A stretch of 64,000 bases of DNA. Origin: Scilla litardierei. Its lineage: Eukaryota; Streptophyta; Magnoliopsida; Asparagales; Asparagaceae. Shown one piece after another: positions 42,876 through 56,125 of this stretch. The position numbers were made by a program, and so were the translations under genes. The DNA is taken from NCBI GenBank assembly GCA_030789695.1, contig JAULAV010008819.1, positions 1 through 64,000 on the forward strand, given 5' to 3'. How positions within the stretch are numbered: the first letter of the stretch is position 1; every line of letters begins with the position of its first letter. The notes under the pieces are model-generated. The model was given only the letters and a program-made list of their open reading frames with translations, searched no databases and was not told where the DNA came from.

Positions 42876-45204
42876 GTCATAACAAATATCATTTAATACA
42901 AAGATCCATAACTTCCCGAAAATGTAGAAAAATAGCCATGAGCTAAGAAAAATCGACAAAAATGTCCGTCGGAACCAGGAGATCGCCATTTTAACTGAAT
43001 AATAAGAGAAGACCAAATTACGTTATAAAAATCAGATCATTTAAAATAAAAATTATATCATACAGAAAATGTAGAAAATAGCTCGGAGCTCAGAAAAATA
43101 AAAAAAATTCTGTTGGAAACGGGAGATCGCCAACTTCAACTAAAAAAATAAAAGAAGACAAAATTAGGCCAAAAATCATATCATTTAATAAAATGATACA
43201 TTTGCCATAAAATGTAGAAAATAGCACCGAGCTTTGAAAAGTCCACACATGTCCATTGGAACCAAGAGATCGCAATATACAACTGAAAAATAGAAGACTA
43301 AATTAGGCCAAAAAACAATATACTTTAATAAAAAGATTCATATTTTCAAGAAAATGTGAAAAAACCCAAAGCTAAGAAAAATCCGCAAAAATATCTGTTG
43401 GAACCGAGAGATCGACATATTCAACTGAAAAATATGAGAAAACAAAATTATGCTGCAAAAATCTTGTCATCTAAGAAAGAGATCCATATCTTTAATAAAA
43501 TGTAGAAAATAGCCCGGAGCTTAGAAAAATCCGCAAAAATATCCGTTAGAACCGGGAGATCGCCAAATTCAACTTAAAATAAGAGAAGAAAAACTTAGTC
43601 TATAAAATCATATAATTTAATAAAACGATTCATATCTTCAATAAACTGTAGAAATAGTTCCGAGTTTCGAAAAATCCGCAAAAATGGTTGTTGGATCAGG
43701 GCGATCGACATCTTCAACTAAAAAATCAAAGAAAACAAAATTAGGCAATAAAAATCATATCATTTAACTTAAAGATTCATCTCTTACAGAAAATTTAGAA
43801 ATAGCCCGAAGCTCAAAAAAATCTGCAAAAATGTCAATTGGAACTGGGCGATCGTCATCTTCAATGAAAAAAAATAAGAGAAGACAAAATTTGGCCTAAA
43901 TATCATATCATTTAATAAAAAGATCTATAACTTCACGAAAATAAAGAAAAATAATCCCGAGGACATAAAAGACGCCAAAATATCCGTTGGAATCAGGAAA
44001 GTGCCATATTCAATAGAAAAATTAGAGAAGACAAATTAGGCTATAAAAATCATATCACTTAATATAAAAATCCATATCTTCCAGAAAATTTAGAAAATAG
44101 TCCGGATCTTAGAAAATTCGCACAAATGTTTGTTGGAAATGATAGATCATCATCTTCAACTGAAAAAAGAGAAGACTATATTAGGCCAAAAAATCATATC
44201 ATTTAATAAAAAGATCCATCATTTCCCAAAAATGTAGGAAAAATAGTCCCAAGCTCAGAAATATCTGCAAAAATATCTGTTGGAAACAGGAGATTGACAT
44301 CTTAAAGTGAAAAAAATAAGAGAAAACAAAATTAGGCTAAAAATCATATCATTTAATAAAAAAGCCACATCTTCAATAAAATGTAGAAAATAGCACCAAG
44401 CTCAGAAAAATCTGCAAAAAAGTCCGTTGGAACCTGGAGATAGCCATTTTCAACTAAAAATAAGAGAAGACAAAATTAGGCTACCAAAATCATATCATTT
44501 AATCTAAAGATCTAAATCTTACAGAAAATTTAGAAAATAGCCCGGAGCTCAGAAAATCTGCAAAAATGTCCGTTTGGAACCGGGAGATCGCCATATTCAT
44601 CTGAAAAAATATGAGAAGATAAAATTAGGCCAACAAATCAAATTATTTGATAAGAAGATCCTTATCTTCTAGAAAATGTAGAAAATAGCCTCAAGATCAA
44701 AATAATCGTCAAAAATCTCCGTTGAAACCGTGAGAATGCCATCTTCAACTAAAAAAAATAAGAGAAGACAACATTAGGCCAAAATATCATATTATTTAAT
44801 TAAATCATCCATTTCTTTCATATAATGAAGAAAAATAGCCCCAACTGGAAAAAAATAAGTAAAAAAGTCTGCTAGAACAGGTAGATCGCAATATTCAACT
44901 AAAAAAATAAGAGAAGAAAAATGTAGGATATAAAAATCATATCATTTAATAAAAAATTCATATCTTCCATAAAATGTTGAAAATAGCACCGAGCTTCGAA
45001 AAATCCGAAAAAAATTTCGTTGGGACCGGAAGATCGTCATCTTCAACTGAAAAATAAGAGTACACAAAATTAGGCCAAAATAAAATTTAATAAAAATATC
45101 CATATCTTCAAGAAAATTTAGAAAATAGCCCCGAGTTCAGAATAATATGCAAAAATATCCGTAGGAATTGGGAGATTGCCATCTTCAATTGAAAAATAGG
45201 AGAT
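42876..45204. repeat. satellite array 2 (~16 monomers)
   Basis: Same ~147-bp family and same orientation as array 1. The monomer order near 44500-45200 repeats that of 7880-8410 and 5390-5760 in array 1, including the ATAATGAAGAAAAATAGCCC type and the GAGCTTCGAAAAATC type. Left border is the A LTR, right border the E LTR. Confidence 0.96.
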
Positions 45205-46094
45205 TGACATCGTCGATTAATCTAGTCAAATACGTTAAAAATCAACTTCAAGATTAGCCCTAACCCTCCTTATTTTAGAGAATGGCAACTATTGGTTCTT
45301 TGTTATAGTTGTTGAGCACACTCAAGTTATGTCATAGATACTTTATGGAAACCAACTTCTCAATACATGAGATGTAGTCAAGACTTAAACCAAACCGTCA
45401 AGTCATGCCCATACACCGAGCGCCGTCGTAAGTTAGTGAAGGGTTTTGGCAGACCCTCAGAGCTCAGATCTGTGCACGTCCTAAGTCGGACGGACCACAG
45501 AGGCATAAAGCACAGCGGAAAATTAAAACTATCTAGCTAAACAATTTAGATAGGCCCAGAGAGAGCCAGAACCTAGCCCGATCTATGCCAACTTTGGGTG
45601 GATCTGACCACACCAAGAGGTATCAATTCTACTGTGACGAAATTAAATTACATTAAAATTACTTAGAGAACATACCCAGAATCTCAACCCTGGGGCGGGC
45701 AAGATGTACCGCATCGTCTTCTGACAATCCTCGTAGCCAAACTGCTTTGACTCGATCCACCCGAGCCGCCTTGCACCTTCGAACCGATCTGCCCGAGCCG
45801 ACACCCGTCTCCATGCCGATCACACGGGGTAGAAGGTTTCACTTGAGTAGACCCGCGTCTTAGACATCTGGATCTAAATCCAAACCCCTTTCGTAGTCTT
45901 GCTAGGACTAGTTGGGAGAATATGAAGAAGAGAGAAAGAATAGTTTAGTCATAGATCGAGCTTGCTCTAAAATCAGGAGTTACTCGATCGAAGACTTGGT
46001 GCATTTTTCAATGAAGAAAGTGCACCCCTATTTATATAGGGAGTCAACACTTCTCTGTTCATTGCGAGCAATGTGGGACAAAACAAATAGAAGA
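45205..46094 (-). repeat. LTR of element E, truncated by the duplication junction (copy 1)
   Basis: Identical family to 58455-59343 at an offset of 13,249-13,250 bp. It starts TGACATCGTCG on the plus strand, which is the 3' end of a minus-strand LTR. It includes the minus-strand TATA at 46029-46038. The outer U3 part is missing because the duplication junction cuts it. Confidence 0.88.
46029..46038 (-). promoter_or_regulatory. TATA box of the E LTR (copy 1)
   Basis: The minus strand reads CCCTATATAAATAGGGG followed by a leader with TCTTTCTCTC about 130 bp on. It would drive transcription leftwards through U5 into satellite array 2. Confidence 0.7.
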
Positions 46095-46101
46095 TGTAAC
46101 G
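46095..46101. other. 7-bp filler at the duplication junction
   Basis: TGTAACG sits between the E LTR (…AATAGAAGA) and the start of copy 2 (TCGCGATCG). With its neighbours it forms ATGTAACGTCG, which also occurs about 60 bp further on at 46164 (and 32912), so the filler looks copied from close by. Confidence 0.8.
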
Positions 46102-46603
46102 TCGCGATCGATGCGTAGGGGATCCCAAGCTCCCCTGCTGGATCATCTCCCTTGCAGCGAAAATGTAACGTCGTTGGACAACTGCTTCTTCATCAAGCCT
46201 TCTTTGAATCGTGGCCTCCTCCTCGTCCAACCATCTCTGCCTAGTGGCTACCTCGTCATCATTGAGACGCCTTTGCAGAGCGGCTAGCTCCTCTTCATCG
46301 AAGCACCTACTCCGAGCGGTCGCTTCTTCGTCGAACACGAGGAGAAGGTTTTGCCTCACGTTGAGAGGTCTGGAGGGGCCTGATGTTAGAGGCCTCCTTG
46401 CAGATTTCACCACAGCCATGTCCTTCATCACTTTGTCGAAGATATCAAAGCTTGGATAGATGCCATGGGCTGCATCCTCGATGGTAGCATCTACGCCCAA
46501 GGGGTGCATCTCTCGAGGGGGACCTCCTAGGAGAGGGGGCCTCCTCGAGAATTGTTTGTTTACCGCTACGATGATTGCGGTGACTTTGTGTGGGGTCTGT
46601 CAT
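46102..46603 (-). pseudogene. N-terminal gag fragment of element A (copy 2)
   Basis: Duplicate of 32853-33354, with MTDPTQSHRN start at 46603 and the acidic coiled-coil repeats. It is cut at the junction. A minus-strand frame (45973-46509) runs through the junction and adds about 40 residues read from the E LTR. The stop that should end the true gene is absent; this is a by-product of the junction. Confidence 0.85.
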
Positions 46604-46637
46604 GGATGTAACCAATGTTCCCACAGACGGTTTCAAA

Positions 46638-46854
46638 TGTTGCGGGGTAAAATACGCAAACACTATATTTATGTTGAAATGGGAATCATGGTTACAATGA
46701 TTACAAGTTTTGGGGTGAAGACGAGGTTAATCCCGATTGAACGACCCTTTGTAGATGGAGACACAGGGTCACCCGTCAATCGGAGTAGGTCGCCAGTCTA
46801 GTAGAGTAGTTCGACGTGGGTCGCTTTGACCACCGGTAGCTGGGACGAACTTCC
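46638..46854 (-). repeat. 5' LTR of element A, inner part (copy 2)
   Basis: Duplicate of 33389-33605, continuing at 55299 beyond element D copy 2. Confidence 0.85.
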
Positions 46855-49334
46855 TGTAACGACCAGTTTTTGTCTATGCTTTGTCTATTATATATATTAT
46901 GGTAGATTCTCTTCCTTGTGTGTTTTTCCCTGTTGGGCGTTCCACTGAGTTCTTTATAGTCTTCTAGTTCCTTCCCATAGAACGATGAGCTTGGAGTAAG
47001 TCATTCCTGATGAACTTCACCTTGACCGCATCTTAGAGCTAGAGTGATCTTAGAAGCCATAGGAACCGTTCCCGAGGCCTCATGCTTCATTTCGGCACCT
47101 TCCGTGCATCTTATTTGATTCAAGAAGAAGAACCAACCGACTAGATTGCAAACTAGTCGGTCGGTAACCCTTCAGGAACCGACTAGTTCATCTTGTATAT
47201 TTCAACTGAGTTACTGTTTTCGCTTAGTCGGTCTAAGCACATTCTTCGACCGACTAGTTGATAAACTAATCGGTTAGAACTTGTTCTCAGACCGACTAAT
47301 TCTGAGTTCTTCCTGACAGCCAAGTAACTGTTTACGGTTAGTCGGTCAAAGAACGACTATCGACCGACTAGTTGATAAACTAGTCTGTTAGAGTTTCTTC
47401 TCAGACCGACTAACACTCAGTGCTTATTTGTCTTTCATATTTTGCCCTTAGTCGGTCATTGAACATTCACCGACCGATTAGTTCCCAAACTAGTCGGTTG
47501 ACAGACCTTCACAGACCGACTAAATCTGTCTACCCTGTGTCGACCCTGTTCATTGTTTGCTTTTTAGTCGGTCTCAGTTGGACGACCGACTGACTAGTTC
47601 CCAAACTAGTCGGTCGACCACTCTTCACTGACCGACTAGTTGCCCCAGAAACCCTAGGTTAAGTTGCAGCCGCCGCACCCCTTTCTTTAATTAAACCCTC
47701 GACCTTTTCTATTCTTCCTTCATATCTTCTAGCCGACATTTCTTCTCCATCATTCCCCAAACTTCCTCTTGCCTTTCCTCATCCTTCCGTGCTCTCTCTC
47801 ATCCTCCATTGCGCCGGCACCACCCTGCTAGCCGCCGGCCGACCCTAAAACCCCCAATTCTCCTTTTGCTCCAGATTTTCCCCTACTTTCTCCCATCTCC
47901 AGATCTATTGTATCTCAGCCGCGAGGAGATCTTTTCAGCCGTAGTTTTCCTGGGATCGCTTCTTCCGTAGCCATGCTAGATCGGATTTGGCGACGGCAAT
48001 CCGGATGCGTCGAGATCCCCTCCTACCGCAGATTCGTAGGCGTCTTGGATCGTCGATTCTTCCGCTTCACATACGTGACCCATCCCCGTAGAATAGTGAT
48101 TTGTGGGATGAACTCTCGTTGACCGTCATCACCGGAACCAGGCAAGTGAAACTTGCCAACCTTGTTTAGGCCATGCTTTAGGCCATTCCTTGCTTTTAGC
48201 GTGAAAGAGACTAGACCGTGAAATGATAGCGGTCTATACACAAATTAAATTCTAGCTTGACAACGAAGCTAGAATTGCCCTTGTCATGTCATGTCATGCA
48301 TTGCCTATCATGTTTAATTTTTTTAACGGTACGCAATTTCTATTCGAATATTTGTCATGTGCATCCATCTTACATGTCATCTGTTTGCACGTTGCATCGT
48401 AGCACACGCTACAAATCCTTGTACAAATCCGTGTTTCCGTGTTACCGGCTAGGCACCTGCTATGCGGGCATAACCCTACGCCATACTTGTTAAAACACTT
48501 CCTGGCTCGTGATCCAGAAGTGAGCATTCCATGTTCGGGGGTAAGGCCCTGGCTCGATACACGTGGAGGGGTAGGGATAAACGGTCACTTGAGCGTAAGA
48601 GTTGGCCCGATCAGCTACTCTAGCCAAAGGGCGGAATCTCTGTGCACGACGTGCTTACTATACTTGTCCTTGTCCTTGTGAATGTTCCTTGCAAAACATG
48701 ACATCCATGCCATGCCATGTTTGTACCTTACCTAACTTTACCTTACTTGTTGCACTCTTACTTTAACTGCCATGTCATTTCATCATGTTAGAATTGCTAG
48801 GTTGTTTACCTGTACTTTCAGTTTCCTTGCACAAGTCTCTTGGAGACTTGCTGACATGTGCCCCTTGCTCTTTTGGGTGTCACATGTTAGACCTTGAGCC
48901 AGAGACCGTAGCTGAGTACGTGGTTGTTGCTGACGCGGAGCCTGAGTCCATGTATGCCCAGGAGGAGTTTTGTGGACACCGGTGATCTTTCTTAGGACCT
49001 TGCTGAGCTTACTTTTGCTTTAGGATTTCTGTTAGTTGTCGGTGCGTGGCACCTCGTTTGTACCTTGTACTTTTGTTGGCCATGTTTGGGCCATTTAGAT
49101 TCTTTCCTTGTAAGCTGGTGGCTTTTTCTGTGATGTTGGAATTTAATATAATGGATAATCTGAGATTGCTTTTGTCTCTTTTCCCTTCATTATTATCTTT
49201 GTTTCATATCACGTTGCAAGGACCTGCCAATTTAATGTTGCTTGACGCTTATTGGACTTGTAGCTTTGTAGCTTCAAGTCTGAGCGGACCATCTCACGTC
49301 TCGCCTCTATATTTTTGGGAAGCGGGGCGTGACA
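46855..49334 (+). repeat. 5' LTR of element D copy 2
   Basis: Closer to the 5' LTR of copy 1 (a handful of changes) than to its own 3' LTR, as expected for a duplication younger than the insertion. Confidence 0.95.
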
Positions 49335-52300
49335 TGTTTTGTTGGTGGCCCATGCAGGTCCGTCTTGCAACTGCGAATTATCGGAACAACGATAATAACT
49401 ATGGAATGTCCATTAAATAAATTGCAACATTGGAGTCATAAGCCTAGTCTAGTCGTTTTCCTATGTCACTAGGTGGTAAGAAGACTTAGTTAGACGTCTG
49501 TGCTTGCTAGTTAGAGGCCCCTGATTGTTAGTTAGACTCCCTGCTAGGAATTAATTTAAATCATCTTATGAGTTACCTTAGTGGTTCTTGTCTAACTCTG
49601 ATCATATTAGACTTCTAGAATTTCTGTAGTCGTTCGCTTGGGTTCATCGATTTCGGACCAAGCTGAACGCATTTCATTACCGTCTAGCTCCTTAGAAAGT
49701 CTTAGCGCTTAGTCTCTTAATTTTAGTTGGTCGACTATAGGAGTAGATATTTCTAGTTCATATCCTAGGCGTATGTATGTTTTGATCATCCGACCATTTT
49801 CCTTGTTTTAATTCACGAGATTGCCTCATGACGATCGACGTTAAATTCCGAATCTCTTCGTGACAAATCTTAAAGCCTTTTTAAAGTGTTTTCGATGTTC
49901 TTCATTCGCTAAAGTTTACACTCGTTCGAAAACTTTTAATATATATATATTTGGACTTCATGCTCTTCCGATGACTTAAATTCATTTTTGAATTTCGAAA
50001 GTTTTGACGAGATTTTGATTACTGTTTTATAATGTTTTTTCAGCCTATAATTTTCATACCTATTTAAATATCTTGTCCCCTTTTCATATATTAATTTAAT
50101 TATGAGCCGTATTTCTATTTTTCTCCCAATTCGATTTATAATTTTCCTTTCTTATTTATGCCATTCAAATGACACATCGCCTTACTTTTAATATACTTTT
50201 CAAATCACATGGGACTTCAGCGTTCAGCAAGTCGATTTTATGCTCATCGTTTTTCTCTATCTTAGATTTTTGTAAAATTACTATTCCATAACCTTTTTCC
50301 TGATCTAGACCTTTCATAATTTGGTTTTAAAGCTTATTACCAATTTTGATAATTCTACTACTTGGTTATTATTATCTTTCCGTTCACCATGCATGTTTTT
50401 AGAATAAATTCTAAACTAAATAGAATTTCAATTATATATATATATATATATCCGTACCAGGCTCGTTGTGCTCGTATGTTAAGAACCTTGTGTAAATCGG
50501 TTTCTTTTTGGCAAATAATGGTCCTTCTAAAAGTAGTTTCAGATATTGATTATTTTAAATTTTTCCCTAGCTTAAAGACTTTGAAAGCATTTAACATGAG
50601 CTTAAATTCTTCAGTTAATTTAATTTCATTCTTTGGATTTCAAAACTTTTGCCAACATTGTATTAAATTACTGACGTATGATATTTTCTAAACTACGTCC
50701 TTAATGTTCGTGTGAATGATTTACTTTTTATAATGATTTTCGATAAGCCGATAAATCATTTTCTCTTATTATGACTATTCGACCCAAACTTATTTTGAAC
50801 AACTCGTTTTATCGATCTCCAAATATTTTATACAAACAGGACTCCAACTTTTGAAGTACAACAATTTTCAAATTCCACGTATTTCAGCTTATGTTATTTA
50901 CGCTATTTCCCTTCTGTATCATATAAAAGTATCACTACATCTCCCTCTCCACTACCTAAACGTTCGCAAGTGAATCGCTGTTTCACCTAACCAAGATGTC
51001 TCCTTGTATTCGTCCTATCTGAACTCGTGCTTAACGATCCTTTCCTCGCCACGCTTTCGACCTCGATCTCCCTCTATTGCTTAGGCTTTAGTGCTCGTCA
51101 ATGTCTGTGTCAACCCTAAATTGCTAGTAGGCCCTTGGACCTTGGTGATGTTGTCGTGGTGCATGTACCTGAGTTGTGTATGTAGGCTTGAATGAGTGTA
51201 CTCCCCTATAGTATATTAATGTTTGCCTATTGTGTGATATATACAAACTCTGAGATATTCTTGACGTTATGGAATTGTTTGTGTGTTAGTATTTATAGAT
51301 ATGTGTGAGGATAGCTATACCACTCTAGGGTCGTCTGTGTATATAAAGAACAGTGTTGGAATATCTAATGAGGTGTATGTAGTTAGAAATACTTATAATG
51401 TTTGAAATAATATGTTAGTGAAGTTATGTGTTTGTTAGGTGTGATAATAATAGGTGTACGTATGGTTAAGGTGGGTAGGCCTATTTTATGACCTATGTGT
51501 TAGTGCGTGTGAGTATGTGCTCATACGTAGATATGTATTGTGCCTAGACGTAAGTAGTTATGTAATTGCTGCATGAGTATATATGTGATATACATATGAT
51601 AGTAGGATACTGTGTGAATAAATGCTCTACATGTGTGTGACTATACGTTGAATGCATGTATTAGGGAAGGAATTATAAATATATGTGTGCTGATGTCTGT
51701 ATTATTATTACGGTATATAAAGTGATTGAATTATGTGGGTGTTACCCGACTAAATATAGTGATTGATATTATAGTATGTATGTGGTTATGTTGGTAGATT
51801 TATATATATTGGAGTGGTATTAGTATAGGTATAAATACCGTGTTACGTATATAGAGTATTCTGATATGTGTTTCGAGTCTCACTCAAGCTTGAGTGGGTA
51901 TACTCTAAGAGTATTGTTATGTATGCATGTAGTTGCATATAGTAATGTTTGATGTATGCATAGTGATAGGAGTGTTTGTACCTGGTTGTGCTACGCACAT
52001 GATTGTGGGTCGCTACACCAGTATATAGTTATAGGTGTGGTCTTGTGGTATAGTTAATTACTAAGGACTTGCATGTGTGAACGTAGGTGTGCTAGCTAAA
52101 CTAGGTGTATAGATGTGCTAGTTATATAATGGTACGATTGGTGTACGTGAATGAAATGTTAGCGTGTGTGGGTGTGCACCATGCACGGGTAAGTATGTGC
52201 CTAGTTATAAGTTTGGTGACTATGGTATGTGTGGCGTGTCGTGAATATAGTTATAGGACCGTATGTAATGTGAACGTATGGTGAAATATTTGCATGCATT

Positions 52301-52811
52301 TGAATGACTATGTATAGTGAATTTATAGTAGCGGTAAATGTATATTAGAGATAGTAAACATGAATTGAAGATGGGTGATGTGATTATATGTGTTGATATA
52401 TTTGGTGTAGATGTATACTAGGAGATATAGGGAGTAGTGTATCCTTATTGCTTGGTTCGTAGGTAGTTATCTAAACGTGTGGTATTACGATGGCAATTGC
52501 TGGTGTGAAATATTTAATTGGTTGTGAGTATCTGAACTATTGTTTTGCGCTAGGTAAGTAGTAGTTATGTATATATATGATTGAAATACGTATATGCATT
52601 TGATTGACTATGATAGGTATAAGTGTATAATGTGCGTGAATATATATTTACATGATAGCAATGTTAATGCTTGACTACCTAGTGCATATATAAGCACTCG
52701 TAATGACTATACATGGTTTAAATTATAACATGATATGATTGGGGTAGTTACTGGAGCGACTAGGTATGTTGGAAAGTCCGAGGACAGACTTTATTTTTAA
52801 GGTGGGTAGGA

Positions 52812-55293
52812 TGTAACGACCGATTTTTGTCTATGCTTTGTCTATTATATATATTATGGTTGATTCTCTTCCTTGTGTGTTTTTCCCTGTTGGGCGTTCC
52901 GCCGAGTTCTTTATAGTCTTCTAGTTCCTTCCCATAGAACGATGAGCTTGGAGTAAGTCATTCCTGATGAACTTCACCTTGACCGCATCTTAGAGCTAGA
53001 GTGATCTTAGAAGCCCTATAAACCTTTCCCGAGGCCTCACGCTTCATTTCGGCACCTTCCGTGCATCTTAGTTGGTTCAAGAAGAAGAACCAACCGACTA
53101 GATTGCAAACTAGTTGGTCGGTAACCCTTCAGGAACCGACTAGTTCATCTTGTATATTTCAACTGAGTTACTGTTTCCGCTTAGTCGGTCTAAGCACATT
53201 CTTCGACCGACTAGTTGATAAACTAGTCAGTTAGAACTTGTTCTCAGACCGACTAATTCTGAGTTCTTCCTTACAGCCAAGTTACTGTTTACGGTTAGTC
53301 GGTCAAAGAACGACTATCGACCGACTAGTTGATAAACTAGTCGGTTAGAGTTTCTTCTCAGACCGACTAACATTCAGTTCTTATTTGTCTTTCATATTTT
53401 GCCCTTAGTCGGTCATTGAACATTCACCGACCGACTAGTTCCCAAACTAGTCGGTTGACAGACCTTCACAGACTGACTAAATCTGTCTACCCTGTGTCGA
53501 CCCCTGTTCACTATTTGCCTTTTAGTCGGTCTCAGTTGGACGACCGACCGACTATTTCCCAAACTAGTCGGTCGACCACTCTTCACTGACCGACTAGTTG
53601 CCCCAGAAACCCTAGGTTAAGTTGCAGCCGCCGCACCCCTTTCTTTAATTAAACCCTCGACCTTTTCTATTCTTCCTTCATATCTTCTAGCTGACATTTC
53701 TTCTACATCATTCCCCAACCTTCCTCTTGCCTTTCCTTATCCTTCCGTGCTCTCTCTCACCCTCCATTGCGCTGGCACCACCCCGCTAGCCGCCGGCCGA
53801 CCCTAAAACCCCCAATTCTCCTTTTGCTCCAGATTTTTCCCTACTTTCTCCCATCTCCAGATCTGTTGTATCTCAGCCGCGAGGAGATCTTTTCAGCCAT
53901 AGTTTTCCCGGGATCGCTTCTTCCGTTGCCGTGCTAGATCGGATTTGGGGACGGCAATCCGGATGCGTCGAGATCCCCTCCTACCTGCAGATTTGTAGGC
54001 GTCTTGGATCGTCGATTCTTCCACTTCACATACGTGACCCATCCCCGTAGAATAGCGATTTGTGGGACGAACTCTAGTTGACCGTCATCACCGGAACCAG
54101 GCAAGTGAAACTTGCCAACCTTGTTTAGGCCATGCTTTAGGCCATTTCTTGCTTTTAGCGTGAAAGAGACTAGACCGTGAAATGATAGCGGTCTATGCGC
54201 AAATTAAATTCTAGCTTGACAACGAAGCTAGAATTGCCCTTGTCATGTCATGTCATGCATTGCCTATCATGTTTAATTTTTTTAACGGTACGCAATTTCT
54301 ATTCGAATATTTGTCATGTGCATCCATCTTACATGTCATCTGTTTGCACGTTGCATCGTAGCACACGCTACAAATCCTTGTACAAATCCGTGTTTCCGTG
54401 TTACCGGCTAGGCACCTGCTATGCGGGCATAACCCTACGCCATACTTGTTAAAACACTTCCTGGCTCGTGATCCAGAAGCGAGCATTCCATGTTCGGGGG
54501 TAAGGCCCTGGCTCGATACACGTGGAGGGGTAGGGATAAACGGTCACTTGAGCGTAAGAGTTGGCCCGATCAGCTACTCTAGCCAAAGGGCGGAATCTCT
54601 GTGCACGACGTGCTTAATATACTTGTCCTTGTCCTTGTGAATGTTCCTTGTAAAACTTGACATCCATGCCATGCCATGCTTGTACCTTACCTAACTTTAC
54701 CTTACTTGTTGCACTCTTACTTTAACTGCCATGTCATTTCATCATGCTAGAATTACTAGGTTGTTTACCTGTACTTTCAGTTTCCTTGCACAAGTCTCTT
54801 GGAGACTAGCTGACATGTGCCCCTTGCTCTTTTGGGTGTCACATGTTAGACCCTGAGCCAGAGACCGTAGCTGAGTACGTGGTTGTTGCTGACGCGGAGC
54901 CTGAGTCCATGTATGCCCAGGAGGAGTTTTGTGGACACCGGTGATCTTTCTTAGGACCTTGCTGAGCTTCCTTTTGCTTTAGGATTTCTGTTAGTTGTCG
55001 GTGCGTGGCACCTCATTTGTACCTTGTACTTTTGTTGGCCATGTTTGGGCCCTTTAGATTCTTTCCTTGTAAGCTGGTGACTTTTTCTGTGATGTTGGAA
55101 TTTAATATAATGGATAATCTGAGATTGCTTTTGTCTCTTTTCCCTTCATTATTATCTTTGTTTCGTATCGCGTTGCAAGGACCTGCCAATTTAATGTTGA
55201 TTGACGCTTATCGGACTTGTAGCTTTGTAGCTTCAAGTCTGAGCGGACCTTCTCACGTCTCGCCTCCATATTTTTGGGAAGCGGGGCGTGACA
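52812..55293 (+). repeat. 3' LTR of element D copy 2
   Basis: Closer to 39563-42043 than to 46855-49334. It carries a one-base insertion (C run near 53502). Confidence 0.95.
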
Positions 55294-55298
55294 CTTCC

Positions 55299-56125
55299 TG
55301 CAAGAGGAGCAACTTGTCAGAAAGGCTCGGTTGGCTATCAACCAAGAGCCTCTTCGTTGCTTAAGTCAGTTGGTGACTGCTTGGAGAATGTCGGACACGT
55401 ATGGCGATCTTAGAGGCAGATTGGCACTTGCATGGCAAACTAATGTGGAAGGCGCAAATATGTAGAGGATATTCGACCTTGAATATAAGTATATGTGTTA
55501 GGATTTCTTACAGATTAGCCAGCCCCTTTCTTGTTGGAGGAGAGGGTGTATTTATCGGCTGTTGGAGTCGGTTGCTTTAGCTGAGCCGGCGGTGTCAGGG
55601 TGTCAGAGGTTTGGCCGAGGATGTCAGGGCCGAACGTGTCAGGCATGCTTTTATTAGAGCCATAAATGTCAGGCGCACTTTTGTCAGGCTGTCTGACGAC
55701 AAAACGGCCTTGGGCACTTTCGGCAGGCTGTCATGCAGCAAAACGGCCATGGGCGCTTTCGGCAGGCTGTCAAGTGGCGAAGTGGCCAGGTGTGCTTTTG
55801 TCAGACTTGTCTGTAGTGAAACTGGCAGTGATACTAGTGGCAAGTCGCCTTCCTCCTTGGGTGAACTGCTTCTGTGTGGAGAGATAGGCAAGCTGCATCT
55901 GGGGCGAGCTACCCTTGGAACGATCCGGTGTAGATCGTGTGCGATCAGCCGAAGGGCTCTTCTCTTTGGGTCGATTGACAAGTTCGCCGTTCTGCAGGTG
56001 CGGGCTGCTCTGAACCTTGGCGAGCTTGTCCAAGCTTAGGCGAACTAGGTCTCATTGTGGAGATTCGGCAGGCCATGACTTGGGCTTCGATCATACGGGC
56101 CTAGATCGACTGGGCCGATCTTAAG
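55299..56125 (-). repeat. 5' LTR of element A, outer part (copy 2)
   Basis: Duplicate of 42049-42875 with a few substitutions (for example AGAGGC/AGTGGC near 55837). Confidence 0.85.

Larger units (their letters stand above)
32853..46094. repeat. 13.25-kb tandem segmental duplication, copy 1
   Basis: It contains the N-terminal gag piece and 5' LTR of A, all of element D, satellite array 2 and the first 890 bp of the E LTR. It matches 46102-59343 at an offset of 13,249-13,250 bp. By eye I find about two dozen single-base differences and two 1-bp indels over the 13.2 kb, so identity is about 99.8%. The left breakpoint is inside A gag and the right breakpoint inside the E LTR. Confidence 0.97.
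46855..55293 (+). mobile_element. element D copy 2
   Basis: Duplicate of 33606-42043 with the same target duplication, so it came by segmental duplication and not by a new insertion. LTRs are 46855-49334 and 52812-55293; the non-coding interior is 49335-52811 with the TA microsatellite at about 50430-50451 and the C-poor region at about 51150-52800. Confidence 0.95.

Noticed and set aside
46855..55293. D copy 2 as an independent insertion
   Set aside because: It has the same target duplication and the same flanks as copy 1, and the high similarity extends well outside the element.
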